A stretch of 64,000 bases of DNA from positions 39,877 to 103,876 of the forward strand of contig NZ_PIUM01000024.1 in NCBI RefSeq assembly GCF_002845745.1, given 5' to 3'. Below, piece by piece: positions 55,924 to 64,000 of this stretch; position 1 is the first letter of the stretch, and the number at the start of each line of letters is the position of its first letter. Made by a program: the position numbers and the translations under genes. The notes below the pieces were generated by a model, which saw nothing but the letters and a program-made list of their open reading frames with translations, was not told where the DNA came from and ran no database searches. The DNA is from Telmatospirillum siberiense. Its GTDB lineage: Bacteria; Pseudomonadota; Alphaproteobacteria; Rhodospirillales; Magnetospirillaceae.

Positions 55924-57324
55924 ATGTCGGCTACGGATATGTTGCGCAGAACATTTCTCCTCAGCACGCTTGCCCTCAGCTCGAGTGTCGCGCTGGGCTC
56001 CCCCAGGCCAAGTGCGCGCCGTCCAAACATTATTTTCATCCTCGCCGATGATATGGGTTACGGCGATGCGAGCGCTTACGGACAGCTCAAGATCCATACG
56101 CCCAACATCGACCGTTTGGCCAAAGAGGGAGTGCGCTTCACGCAAGGATATGCAGGTGCGCCCGTCTGTGCGCCATCGCGATGCGCCTTGATGACGGGGA
56201 TGCACACGGGGCACTGCCGAGTGCGGGACAATTTCGCCTTGTCGGCGGGGCATGTCGGACACAAGAACACAGAGGAAATCCGACGGGCCAGCCTGACGTC
56301 CGAAGATCACACCGTCGCGGAATATCTCAGGACCGCCGGGTACCATACCGGCCTGATGGGTAAATGGCATCTCGATGGCTACGACCCGGATGCGATTCCC
56401 AATAAACTCGGCTTCGACGAGTTCAGAGGCTGGCTTACTCAGATTGGCTCGACGCAAGGCTACTGGCCCGAGAAGCGCGCCGACAACGATCGCCTCATCG
56501 ACATTCCCGAGAATGCCAACGGTCGGCATGGCCGCTACGACACCACAATGATCACGGAAGATGCCATCGACTTCATCACCCGCAACAAAGCGCAGCAGTT
56601 CTTCCTCTATGTGGCCTATGACAGCCCGCACAGCCCTTATACCGCTCCGGATTTTGGCCCCTACGCCAATCATCCGACCTGGGCCGACGACGAGAAAACC
56701 TATGCGTCGATGATCTATTACATGGACCGCGGCATCGGTCAGATCCTAGACACCATCAAGCAATCCAATCTCGACGGTGAAACGGTCATCTTTTTTGCTT
56801 CGGATAACGGCCCCCGCTCCGAACCGACGGCCCAACAAACCCGCGTGGTCGACTTCTTCGATTCCAATGGCGGCCTGACCGGCTATAAGCGGGACATGTA
56901 CGAAGGAGGCATCCGCGACCCCTGGGTCGCCCGCTGGCCCGGACATATACCGGCTGGTACGGTCAGCGAGGTCCCCGTCTACTTCCCCGACTTTTTACCG
57001 ACCGCGCTCGATCTGGCTGGCGCCCCGACACCGCAGTCGGACGGCGTCAGCTTGCTGCCATTTCTTCTTTCCCCCCAACGAAGAGCCAATGGTCGCGTGC
57101 TATATTGGGAGTTTTACGAACCGGAATTCCGCCAGGCGGTACGCTGGGGAAAATGGAAGGCCGTGCGCCTGACGCGGGGCGGCCCGTTGGAACTTTATGA
57201 TGTTTCGGTCGACCCATGGGAAAGCAAAGATATCGCCACCAGACATCCCGACATCGTCGCGGAAATCGAACAAGCGATGGCTCGGGAACATGTCGCGTCG
57301 CCTGAATATCCTGACCCCTTGTGA
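55924..57324 (+). CDS. Cys-type sulfatase (arylsulfatase family), exported
   Basis: A 466-residue sulfatase. The active-site motif CAPSRCALMTG (about residues 80-90) has Cys as the residue converted to formylglycine. Metal and sulfate residues appear in ILADDMGYGD (about 39-48), MGKWHLDGYD (about 145) and FASDNGPR (about 293). The N-terminus MLRRTFLLSTLALSSS has a twin-Arg-like signal, which fits export after modification and folding in the cytoplasm. It removes sulfate from an organic sulfate ester; the substrate is not identified. It overlaps or abuts the maturase gene (GTGA at 57321). Confidence 0.92.
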   Translation: MSATDMLRRTFLLSTLALSSSVALGSPRPSARRPNIIFILADDMGYGDASAYGQLKIHTPNIDRLAKEGVRFTQGYAGAPVCAPSRCALMTGMHTGHCRVRDNFALSAGHVGHKNTEEIRRASLTSEDHTVAEYLRTAGYHTGLMGKWHLDGYDPDAIPNKLGFDEFRGWLTQIGSTQGYWPEKRADNDRLIDIPENANGRHGRYDTTMITEDAIDFITRNKAQQFFLYVAYDSPHSPYTAPDFGPYANHPTWADDEKTYASMIYYMDRGIGQILDTIKQSNLDGETVIFFASDNGPRSEPTAQQTRVVDFFDSNGGLTGYKRDMYEGGIRDPWVARWPGHIPAGTVSEVPVYFPDFLPTALDLAGAPTPQSDGVSLLPFLLSPQRRANGRVLYWEFYEPEFRQAVRWGKWKAVRLTRGGPLELYDVSVDPWESKDIATRHPDIVAEIEQAMAREHVASPEYPDPL

Positions 57325-57341
57325 GTTTCCGGAAAAACGAA

Positions 57342-58625
57342 ATGACCGCCGAACGCCCGCACAAATCCTGGGGCCGCAGTACCCAAGCATTTCATGTCAT
57401 GGCGAAACCGAGCGGCCCCGAGTGCAATCTGGGCTGCCAATACTGCTTCTATCTGGAAAAAGAAGCTTTGTTCCCGGTAGGGGAGTCCCGCCGGATGTCT
57501 CCCGATACACTGGAGGCTTACATCCGCAATTATATCGATTCACATCCTACGGGACAGCCCGTGACCTTTGCCTGGCAAGGTGGAGAACCCACCCTTCTGG
57601 GCTTGGACTTCTACAAACGCGCTGTCGCACTGCAACAGCATTACGCCCATGGCGGACTCATCCAAAACGCCTTCCAGACCAACGGAACGCTGCTCAATGA
57701 CGACTGGTGCGATTTCTTCGCCGAGAACGGTTTCCTTATCGGACTCAGCCTCGACGGCCCCGCTCATATTCATGACCGCTATCGCGTCAACCGATCCGGC
57801 GCACCGACCCACTCAAAAGTCATGCGCGCCTTGCGCACCCTGCAACGCCACGATGTCGATTTCAACATACTGGCCTGCGTCAACAATCTGTCATCCCGTT
57901 CGCCTCTGGAAATTTATCGGTTTTTCCGGGATGAGGGAACCAAGGTCATCCAATTCATTCCGATCATCGAGCGGACGTCGGCAGGCGATTATCGACGACA
58001 AGGCTTCACCTTGGAAGGTCCCATGAACAATAAGGGGATCTCCGACACCCAGCCGACAGTTACCGACTGGAGTGTCGAACCGGCTCGCTGGGGCAGTTTT
58101 CTCACTACAATTTTCGACGAATGGATCGCCACGGACGTCGGAGACATGTTCATCATGAATTTCGAATGGTCTCTGGCGGCTTTCATGAACCGCCGCGGAG
58201 TTATTTGCGTTCATCAAGAAAATTGCGGGCGTGCCGTGGTCGCCGAGCACAATGGCGACGTCTATTCCTGCGATCACTTCACCTATCCTGACTATCGCCT
58301 CGGCAACCTCATGGAGGCCAGTTTTACGGAAATACTCGATTCTGATAAGCAGAAAATTTTTGGATCAAATAAATCAAGAGCGCTTCCGAACAAATGTCAT
58401 CAGTGCCAATATCGACGCGGATGCTGGGGGGGCTGCCCAAAACATCGTTTCATAAAAACAGAAGATGGAGAATATGGCCTAAATTATTTATGCTCTGGAT
58501 ATTTTAACTACTTTCAACATATCACACCTTATCTAAGCACTTTAAGAGAGCTGATCACGGCCCATCGGCCCGCTCGCGACATCATGGATATGACGCTCCC
58601 CATCGATGGCGGGTCGCAGCGGTAA
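57342..58625 (+). CDS. Anaerobic sulfatase-maturating enzyme (radical SAM)
   Basis: A 427-residue radical SAM enzyme. The SAM cluster motif is CNLGCQYCFY (about residues 29-38). The C-terminal SPASM region has Cys sets CVHQENCG (about 287), VYSCDHF (about 306) and CHQCQYRRGCWGGCP (about 358), for two more [4Fe-4S] clusters. It converts the sulfatase active-site Cys to formylglycine without oxygen. The frame opens with GTG 57321 overlapping the sulfatase stop; ATG 57342 is chosen. A strong terminator follows. Confidence 0.92.
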   Translation: MTAERPHKSWGRSTQAFHVMAKPSGPECNLGCQYCFYLEKEALFPVGESRRMSPDTLEAYIRNYIDSHPTGQPVTFAWQGGEPTLLGLDFYKRAVALQQHYAHGGLIQNAFQTNGTLLNDDWCDFFAENGFLIGLSLDGPAHIHDRYRVNRSGAPTHSKVMRALRTLQRHDVDFNILACVNNLSSRSPLEIYRFFRDEGTKVIQFIPIIERTSAGDYRRQGFTLEGPMNNKGISDTQPTVTDWSVEPARWGSFLTTIFDEWIATDVGDMFIMNFEWSLAAFMNRRGVICVHQENCGRAVVAEHNGDVYSCDHFTYPDYRLGNLMEASFTEILDSDKQKIFGSNKSRALPNKCHQCQYRRGCWGGCPKHRFIKTEDGEYGLNYLCSGYFNYFQHITPYLSTLRELITAHRPARDIMDMTLPIDGGSQR

Positions 58626-58646
58626 TGACCAACGCGCCGAAAGCAA

Positions 58647-58683
58647 AAACGGTGGGCTTGCGGATCACCGCAGCCCACCGTTT
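58647..58683 (+). terminator. Rho-independent terminator after the sulfatase maturase gene
   Basis: 12-bp arms AAACGGTGGGCT/AGCCCACCGTTT with a 13-base loop, followed by CTTTTTC. Confidence 0.85.
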
Positions 58684-58718
58684 CTTTTTCCGAAATGAGA
58701 CCATCCGGCCTTGCGCTA

Positions 58719-58759
58719 ATACCAAGTCTCGATGAGGATGACTCTTCGAGACTTGGTAT
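58719..58759. repeat. Interspersed palindrome (ACCAAGTCTC family)
   Basis: 14-bp arms ATACCAAGTCTCGA/TCGAGACTTGGTAT around TGAGGATGACTCT. It lies 20 bases past the end of the minus-strand carbon-starvation gene, in the convergent gap. Confidence 0.8.
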
Positions 58760-58778
58760 AACGTCTTTTCCCGTGGGA

Positions 58779-60590
58779 CTAGACCGCACTCGAGAAAGCG
58801 GCCTCCACAGTTTTGCGGGACGGCCCCCGCATCAGCAGTTCCTTCCACTTCCGCAAGGAGGCGCCCAGAATGACGACGCCCAGGATCAGCATGACGATCG
58901 AGATACCGGCGTTGAACAGGTTGTAGCCCTTCGCCGCCTTGTTGAGATAGACGTTGGCGATCATCCAGTATCCCGCGTAATTCACCGTCACATACAGATA
59001 GGCGAGCGGGATCAGGCAGGTCAGCATGTAGCGGCGCTTGGTCGACAGCCGCAGGATCATGGTCGCCCCGATGGCCAGGCCGATGGCCGCCATCAACTGG
59101 TTGGAAACGCCGAACAGCGCCCATACCGAATTGATGTCGCCCGAATTCAGCAGATATCCCCAAGCCAGGCAGGCCAGGACGCTGGCGCCGATCGACCCCG
59201 GCATCCAATCCAGGCGCTTCAGCGGCGCATAGAGGTCTCCGCCCAGATCCTGGATCAGATAACGGGCGACGCGGGTGCCCGAATCGATGGCGGTCAGGAT
59301 GAACACGGCCTCGAACATCACCACGAACTGGAAGAAATAGGACGACAGGTGGGCGAACCACGGGATCTTGGTGAAAATGTAGGACATGCCGACGGCCAGG
59401 GTGACGGCGCCGCCGGTCCGGCCATAGAGATCGATGCCGATCTGCTCGGCCAGCATGGGCAGGTCGACCACCTGAAGGCCCAGGGCCTTGAAGGTGGCTG
59501 GGGCGGAATTGATGGCGAAATAATCGGCCGGATGCAGGGCCGTGGCGGCGATCAGGGCCATCACGCCGACGACGCATTCGGCCAGCATGGCGCCGAAGGC
59601 CACCGTCTGGATGTCGCTCCACTTGTCGACCAGCTTGGGCGTCGTGCCCGAGCCGATGAAGGCATGGAAGCCCGAGATGGCGCCGCAGGCGATGGTGATC
59701 GAGATGAAGGGCCAGACCGGGCCGTTCAACACCGGCCCGCCGCCGTTGATGAACTGGGTGAAGGCGGGGAACTGGATCTGCGGGTTGATGAACAGAACGC
59801 CGACCACCAGGGCGCCGAACACGCCGATCTTCATGAAGCTCGACAGATAGCCGCGCGGGGTCAGCAGCAGCCAGACCGGCAGCGCGGTGGCGAAGAAGGC
59901 GTAGACCGGCAGAGCCAAGCCGACCGTCTGCTCATGAAGATTGAGCCACTCGCCGATGACCGAACCCTGGATATAGGGACCGGCGAAGACCGAGGCCAGG
60001 ATGGCGAAGATGCCGACATAGGTCGCGCCCTTCGAGCTGCCGGTGATCCGTTCGTAAAGCCCCAGCGCGATGGCGATCGGGATGGTCATGAAGACCGCGA
60101 AGGTCCCCCAGGAATTGCGTTCCAGCGCATGGACCACGACCATCGACAGGCCCGCCATGGTGATGGTGATGATGAACAGCATGGCAAGCCCGGTGCTCCA
60201 GCCGGCCACCGGCCCCAGCTCGGCCTTGGCGACTTCGGAGAGCGACTTGCCCTGATATTTCATCGACGCGAACAGCACCACCGTGTCATGGACGGCGCCG
60301 CCGACGACACAGCCGATCAGCAGCCACAGGAAACCCGGCAGATAACCGAACTGGGCGGCCAGCACCGGCCCGACCAACGGGCCGGCGGCGGCGATGGCGG
60401 CGAAATGCTGCCCGGCGTTCACCCATTTCTTGGTCGGCACGTAGTTTCGGCCATCGGCCAGGGCGTGCGACGGCGTGACGTCGGAATCATCGGCGCGCAA
60501 AACCTTGCGAACGAAGAAGACCCCATAAAATCGATAGCATATGGCTAGGATGCATAAAGCCGCGATGACGAATGAGACCGCATGGTCCAT
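58779..60590 (-). CDS. CstA/BtsT-family carbon starvation protein (pyruvate transporter type)
   Basis: A 603-residue protein with about 15-16 transmembrane segments of the CstA family. Typical segments include YVPTKKWVNAGQHFAAIAAAGPLVGP (residues 51-76 in part) and GCVVGGAVHDTVVLFASM. E. coli members import pyruvate (BtsT, CstA) and some peptides. The pair BtsS/BtsR-like genes upstream on the same strand supports a BtsT-like pyruvate role. ATG 60590 has GGGGAG 7 bases upstream. Confidence 0.9.
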   Translation of the reverse strand: MDHAVSFVIAALCILAICYRFYGVFFVRKVLRADDSDVTPSHALADGRNYVPTKKWVNAGQHFAAIAAAGPLVGPVLAAQFGYLPGFLWLLIGCVVGGAVHDTVVLFASMKYQGKSLSEVAKAELGPVAGWSTGLAMLFIITITMAGLSMVVVHALERNSWGTFAVFMTIPIAIALGLYERITGSSKGATYVGIFAILASVFAGPYIQGSVIGEWLNLHEQTVGLALPVYAFFATALPVWLLLTPRGYLSSFMKIGVFGALVVGVLFINPQIQFPAFTQFINGGGPVLNGPVWPFISITIACGAISGFHAFIGSGTTPKLVDKWSDIQTVAFGAMLAECVVGVMALIAATALHPADYFAINSAPATFKALGLQVVDLPMLAEQIGIDLYGRTGGAVTLAVGMSYIFTKIPWFAHLSSYFFQFVVMFEAVFILTAIDSGTRVARYLIQDLGGDLYAPLKRLDWMPGSIGASVLACLAWGYLLNSGDINSVWALFGVSNQLMAAIGLAIGATMILRLSTKRRYMLTCLIPLAYLYVTVNYAGYWMIANVYLNKAAKGYNLFNAGISIVMLILGVVILGASLRKWKELLMRGPSRKTVEAAFSSAV

Positions 60591-60715
60591 GGCTATTCTC
60601 CCCAAACAAACTGGGGAGAAGGCTAGCCAAGATTTATGGGTATTGGGCGCCGGAGCGGCTGAGAGGTCGCCGGCTGGGCGTCAGTCGTCGACAGGAAAGG
60701 CCGAGAGGTGGAAGA

Positions 60716-60776
60716 CACCGGCACGGAGGCCGGTGCCACTAACCATTTTTTAGTGGCACCGGCCTCCGTGCCGGTG
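60716..60776. repeat. Paired REP hairpin beside the transposase
   Basis: Perfect 26-bp arms beginning CACCGGCACGGAGGCCGGTG, with the loop ACCATTTTT. It lies 6 bases past the end of the REP-associated transposase gene. Confidence 0.85.
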
Positions 60777-60781
60777 GTCCT

Positions 60782-61231
60782 TCACTCCCCGACAGCCCAC
60801 ACCCATGGATAACCAGCCATGTTCGGCCAGCGCTTGGCAGGGTTGTTCAGGATATAGGTTCTTTTTTCCGCATATTCGGCCTCGTCCCGAATGACCCGAT
60901 CGAACGATTCATCTTGCCAGACGCTTCCCAAACGTCCGTACCGCCGCTGGAGCGTGTATGCCGAAAATGATTTCCAAGAGTGCAGAATCTGGTGCAGCCG
61001 CCAAGGTTCCACGGCTTCGACCATCACATGCACATGGTCGTTCATGACCACATAACCATGCAGCCGGTAACGATGACCTTCGAAACGGCGTAAGATCGCG
61101 ACCACGCCGTCACGTTCCGTTTCGGATAACTCTTTCTGCGTCGGATGAAGGCGCCAGGTAATGAAATAGGAGGCTCCATCCAATCGAAAATGGGGAAGGT
61201 TGCGGCGGGAGAAGTGGAGAGGACCTGGCAT
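60782..61231 (-). CDS. REP-associated tyrosine transposase (RAYT, Y1/HUH)
   Basis: A 149-residue Y1 transposase of the RAYT type. HUH motif NDHVHVMVE (about residues 64-72), preceded by FRLDGASYFITWRLHPTQ, and the catalytic Tyr in KRTYILNNP (about 128). RAYTs are domesticated IS200/IS605-like enzymes thought to spread REP palindromes. Here REP hairpins lie on both sides (60716-60776 and 61295-61314), and a similar hairpin is at 46621. It stands between the carbon-starvation transporter and its likely regulators. Confidence 0.9.
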   Translation of the reverse strand: MPGPLHFSRRNLPHFRLDGASYFITWRLHPTQKELSETERDGVVAILRRFEGHRYRLHGYVVMNDHVHVMVEAVEPWRLHQILHSWKSFSAYTLQRRYGRLGSVWQDESFDRVIRDEAEYAEKRTYILNNPAKRWPNMAGYPWVWAVGE

Positions 61232-61294
61232 TGGGAAAACCGCTCATGTTTCCTTTATGGAAACATAATGACATAGGGCGCCCGCCTCTTACAA

Positions 61295-61314
61295 CACCGG
61301 CACGGAGGCCGGCG
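61295..61314. repeat. REP half, right side of the transposase
   Basis: CACCGGCACGGAGGCCGGCG, the same core as the pair at 60716-60776. It ends one base before the stop codon of the LytTR regulator gene. Confidence 0.8.
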
Positions 61315-61315
61315 A

Positions 61316-62035
61316 TCACTCGATGCCCAGGCGGCTCATCAGGGGGCCCAGATAGTGACGGCTGACCGGAACCGTCTGATCGGCCAGGGTGCGGATCTCG
61401 GCCAGGCCGTTCTCGACGAAACGGATTTCCTTGATACGCTCGGTGTTCACCAGATGCTGACGATGGCAGCGGAACAGCGAGGTCTTGTCCTCGAGCGTGC
61501 GCAGGGTGAGTTCGGTGAAACGTTCCTGCCCGTCGGCGCCGATGATGAAGATGCCGCCCAGACGCGAAGCGACGAATTCGATCTCGTCCAACCTCATCAG
61601 AAAGATGCTGTTCAGCCCGGAACAGGGAATCTGGCGGAGTTGGCCGTTGCCGGCGAGAGCCGTGACATCCTGCGGCGCCTGGTCGCGGCGCAGGCGTTCC
61701 AGGGTTTTTTCCAAACGCGCCGGATCGGTCGGCTTCAAAAGGTAGTCGAAGGCGTGCTCCTCGAAAGCCTGAACCGCGTATTCGTCGTAAGCGGTCAGAA
61801 AGACGATGCGCGGCATGCGGGCCGGATCGAGCATGGCCAGCATCTCGAGACCACTGATCAATGGCATCTGGATGTCGAGAAACACCACGTCGGGCGGCGC
61901 CCGGTTGATCGCCCCGATGGCTTCGACGGCATTGGCGCATTCGCCCTGGATTTCGATGTCCGGGGCGTCCCGCAGCAGGCAGGCCAGTTCCGCCCGGGCC
62001 CGAGGCTCGTCATCGACGATCAGCACCTTGATCAT
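61316..62035 (-). CDS. LytTR-family response regulator (BtsR-like)
   Basis: A 239-residue regulator: receiver domain (about 1-120, phospho-Asp in VVFLDIQMP, about 54) and C-terminal LytTR DNA-binding domain (about 140-235; FRCHRQHLVNTERI). It is coupled to the sensor kinase by an ATGA overlap. By analogy with BtsS/BtsR it would switch on the nearby CstA/BtsT-type gene when pyruvate is present. Confidence 0.9.
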   Translation of the reverse strand: MIKVLIVDDEPRARAELACLLRDAPDIEIQGECANAVEAIGAINRAPPDVVFLDIQMPLISGLEMLAMLDPARMPRIVFLTAYDEYAVQAFEEHAFDYLLKPTDPARLEKTLERLRRDQAPQDVTALAGNGQLRQIPCSGLNSIFLMRLDEIEFVASRLGGIFIIGADGQERFTELTLRTLEDKTSLFRCHRQHLVNTERIKEIRFVENGLAEIRTLADQTVPVSRHYLGPLMSRLGIE

Positions 62036-63747
62036 GCCACTCCCCCCTCCAGGGGCACACGCAGGGTGACGCGGGTAAACAACTGGGGCTCGCAAGAGAT
62101 ATCAAGACCGAATTGTTCTCCGTAGCGATTCTTGATCCGCCGGTCGACCAGGCTCATTCCCAGACCGTCGCCGCCGGGACGCTTCTCGTAAAGACCGGCG
62201 TTGTCCTCGACGCTGAGCAGCAGGTCGCTTCCGTCCCGCCGGGTCCGGATGCGCACCCGGCCGTCGCCGATCAGCCGCGACGTGCCGTGCTTGATGGCAT
62301 TTTCGACGATGGGCTGGAGGGAAAAGGTGGGAAGCCGCGCCGACCCCAGATCCCCCGGCACATCGATTTCGACGGACAATCGTCCGGTGAAGCGCGCCAA
62401 TTCGATCTGCAGATAGGCGTTCACATGTTCGATCTCGTCGGACAGGCAGGCCTCGTCGCTCGGCCGCTTAAGGTTCTTGCGGAAGAAAGTCGAAAGATTG
62501 AGCACCAGTTGGCGAGCCAATTCCGGCTCGGTGCGGATCACCGAGGACAGGGTATTCAAGGCGTTGAACAGGAAATGCGGATTGATCTGCGCCTGCAACA
62601 GCTTGATTTCCGACTGCGCCAGCAATTGCTTCTGTTGCTCGTAGTGATGCTTCTGCTGTTCGTAGCGTCCGGCCAAAATCTGGGTCGACAGCAGCCGGGC
62701 AATGCCTTCGCCCAGCGTGCGATTGATGGTCGAGAACAATTTGGTGCGCGGCTCGTAAAGCTTGACCGTGCCGATCACATGCTCGCCCTCGCCCCGCAAG
62801 GGAATCACCAGCGAGGCGCCCAACCGGCACTGCGGACTGATGGAACAGTGATAAGCCACCTCGTTGCCGTCGGCATACATCACCTGGTTGTCGGTGATCG
62901 CCTGCATGGTCTGCGGCGAGGTGATCGGCCGGCCGCGCAGGTGATGGTCGTCGCCGATGCCGATGAAGGCCAGCAGCTTCTCGCGGTCGGTAATGGCCAC
63001 CGCGCCGACGCCGGTCTCCTCATAGATGATGCGCGCCACCTTCATGCTGTTTTCTTCGTTGAAACCGCTCCTGAGCACGCCTTCCGCCCGCGCGGCGATC
63101 TTCAGCGCCTTGGCCGAGAAGACGCTGGACTGCTTCTCCACCATCACCCGGCGGTCCAACAGGATGCGCATGAACATCCCCGCCCCCAGCGTATTGGCGA
63201 TCCACATGGGCAGGGCGACGCTTGCCACCACATGCCAGGCGACGTCGAAGGGCCTGGTGACCAGCAGGATGATGGCCATCTGCGCCACTTCGGCGACGAA
63301 GGTGACCAGAGAGACGCGCAAGGGCTCGAACAGACTGTCGATCTTGCCCCGCTTGATCAGATGACGATGCACGATGCCGCCGATCAAGCCTTCGGTGATG
63401 GTCGAAATGGCGCAAGCCAGCGCCGTGCTGCCTCCTAACGAATAACGGTGCAGGCCGCCGGTCAGCCCCACCGCGAACCCCACCGAAGGTCCGCCCAGCA
63501 AACCGCCGAGAACGGCGCCGATGGCCCGGGTGTTGGCGATCGAATCGTCGAGCTTGAGGCCGAAATAGGTCCCCATCACGCAGAAGATGGAAAAGATCAG
63601 ATAGCAGGCCACCTTGTGCGGCAGGCGGATGGTGACGTGCATCAAGGGGATGAACAGCCGCGTCCGGCTCAAAAGGTGGGCGATCACCAGATAGACGCAG
63701 GTCTGTTCGAGCAGCGAAATGGTGAGGTGCAAGGACCCGACGATCAT
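62032..63747 (-). CDS. LytS/BtsS-type sensor histidine kinase
   Basis: A 571-residue kinase: 5TM-LYT membrane sensor (about residues 1-195), GAF-like domain (about 225-350), a short coiled coil (RYEQQKHHYEQQKQ, about 358-375), His kinase domain with QAQINPHFLFNALNTLSSVI (phospho-His about 389) and an ATPase domain (VENAIKHG, about 470; GDGLGMSLV). The architecture is that of the E. coli pyruvate sensor BtsS. It lies upstream of its regulator, with no gene recognised in the 253 bases beyond. Confidence 0.92.
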   Translation of the reverse strand: MIVGSLHLTISLLEQTCVYLVIAHLLSRTRLFIPLMHVTIRLPHKVACYLIFSIFCVMGTYFGLKLDDSIANTRAIGAVLGGLLGGPSVGFAVGLTGGLHRYSLGGSTALACAISTITEGLIGGIVHRHLIKRGKIDSLFEPLRVSLVTFVAEVAQMAIILLVTRPFDVAWHVVASVALPMWIANTLGAGMFMRILLDRRVMVEKQSSVFSAKALKIAARAEGVLRSGFNEENSMKVARIIYEETGVGAVAITDREKLLAFIGIGDDHHLRGRPITSPQTMQAITDNQVMYADGNEVAYHCSISPQCRLGASLVIPLRGEGEHVIGTVKLYEPRTKLFSTINRTLGEGIARLLSTQILAGRYEQQKHHYEQQKQLLAQSEIKLLQAQINPHFLFNALNTLSSVIRTEPELARQLVLNLSTFFRKNLKRPSDEACLSDEIEHVNAYLQIELARFTGRLSVEIDVPGDLGSARLPTFSLQPIVENAIKHGTSRLIGDGRVRIRTRRDGSDLLLSVEDNAGLYEKRPGGDGLGMSLVDRRIKNRYGEQFGLDISCEPQLFTRVTLRVPLEGGVA

Positions 63748-63972
63748 GCGGGGAAAACCGGCGCGATAAAAACAAGGGGGAGATGATCGCGCGATCCGTC
63801 TTCCTTGAGGATGGCGAGTTGTCCCAGTGGTCGCATGATCCGCGCCACCGGTCGCCGGAGGCCGGCCAGTGGCGGAGTACGGGGCCCAACACCGGCCTTA
63901 TATGAGGGGCGGCGTGTCAACGGGAAAGTTTTTTCTGGAAGAGCTTTCTGGTTCAGGCAAGCATGGGGGTTT

Positions 63973-63992
63973 GGCCGACCATCGGGTCGGCC
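63973..63992. terminator. Short perfect hairpin near the right edge
   Basis: 8-bp arms GGCCGACC/GGTCGGCC around ATCG. It may end a transcript coming from beyond the window. The rest of 63748-64000 shows no gene. Confidence 0.4.
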
Positions 63993-64000
63993 ATGATGGG

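Overview
The window looks like the chromosome of a GC-rich, facultatively anaerobic alphaproteobacterium of Rhodospirillales type. The evidence is codon usage, the order aminotransferase-hom-glpX-recJ-tRNA-Glu, a class I PHA synthase, a gamma carbonic anhydrase and the families of interspersed palindromes. This placement is inference from gene content; no rRNA is present.

Left part (1-32 kb): low-oxygen, fermentation and envelope-stress genes. In order they are: a His/Ala-rich small protein (cut by the left edge); a BON-domain protein; a three-subunit periplasmic GMC dehydrogenase (gamma subunit, flavin/Fe-S subunit, triheme cytochrome c) followed by a VIT-type metal transporter; L-lactate dehydrogenase; an MFS permease, a GltD-like flavoprotein with a ferredoxin tail, pyruvate:ferredoxin oxidoreductase (nifJ) and a DHOD-like protein; CsbD, cyclopropane fatty acid synthase and Kup; a second His/Ala-rich protein; a remnant of an enoyl-CoA hydratase/phosphotransacetylase gene before acetate kinase; a PRC-barrel protein; a DUF3309/Gly-zipper/OmpA lipoprotein operon; an Mla/MCE lipid-transport operon; a GGDEF-EAL protein; an OmpA porin; and a CBS-domain protein.

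The main observation is a 17-bp motif, consensus AGTAG(T/A)TTCCGANCCT, found 12 times in this part. Every copy points at the gene or operon downstream of it, on either strand, and ten copies have a TA-type -10-like element 22-24 bases further on. I saw no copy from 31.1 to 64 kb. It resembles FixJ-type response-regulator sites, so this part may be one low-oxygen regulon.

Middle (32-48 kb): a DASS-type anion transporter with a LysR regulator; a graveyard of three toxin-antitoxin modules (one antitoxin intact, the rest truncated, chimeric or frameshifted); tRNA-Glu; then core genes recJ, glpX, hom, an alaC-like aminotransferase, an OmpA-type lipoprotein, phaC, a gamma carbonic anhydrase, a small conserved protein and a CHAP-domain protein.

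Right part (48-64 kb): a FecI/FecR pair, two mosaic TonB-dependent receptors, a Cys-type sulfatase and its anaerobic sulfatase-maturating enzyme, which together look like a regulated uptake and desulfation locus. Then come a CstA/BtsT-type carbon-starvation (pyruvate) transporter and a BtsS/BtsR-like (LytS/LytTR) two-component system, with a REP-associated tyrosine transposase and its REP hairpins between them. Related REP-like ends bound two MITE-like elements at 6.4 and 23.9 kb.
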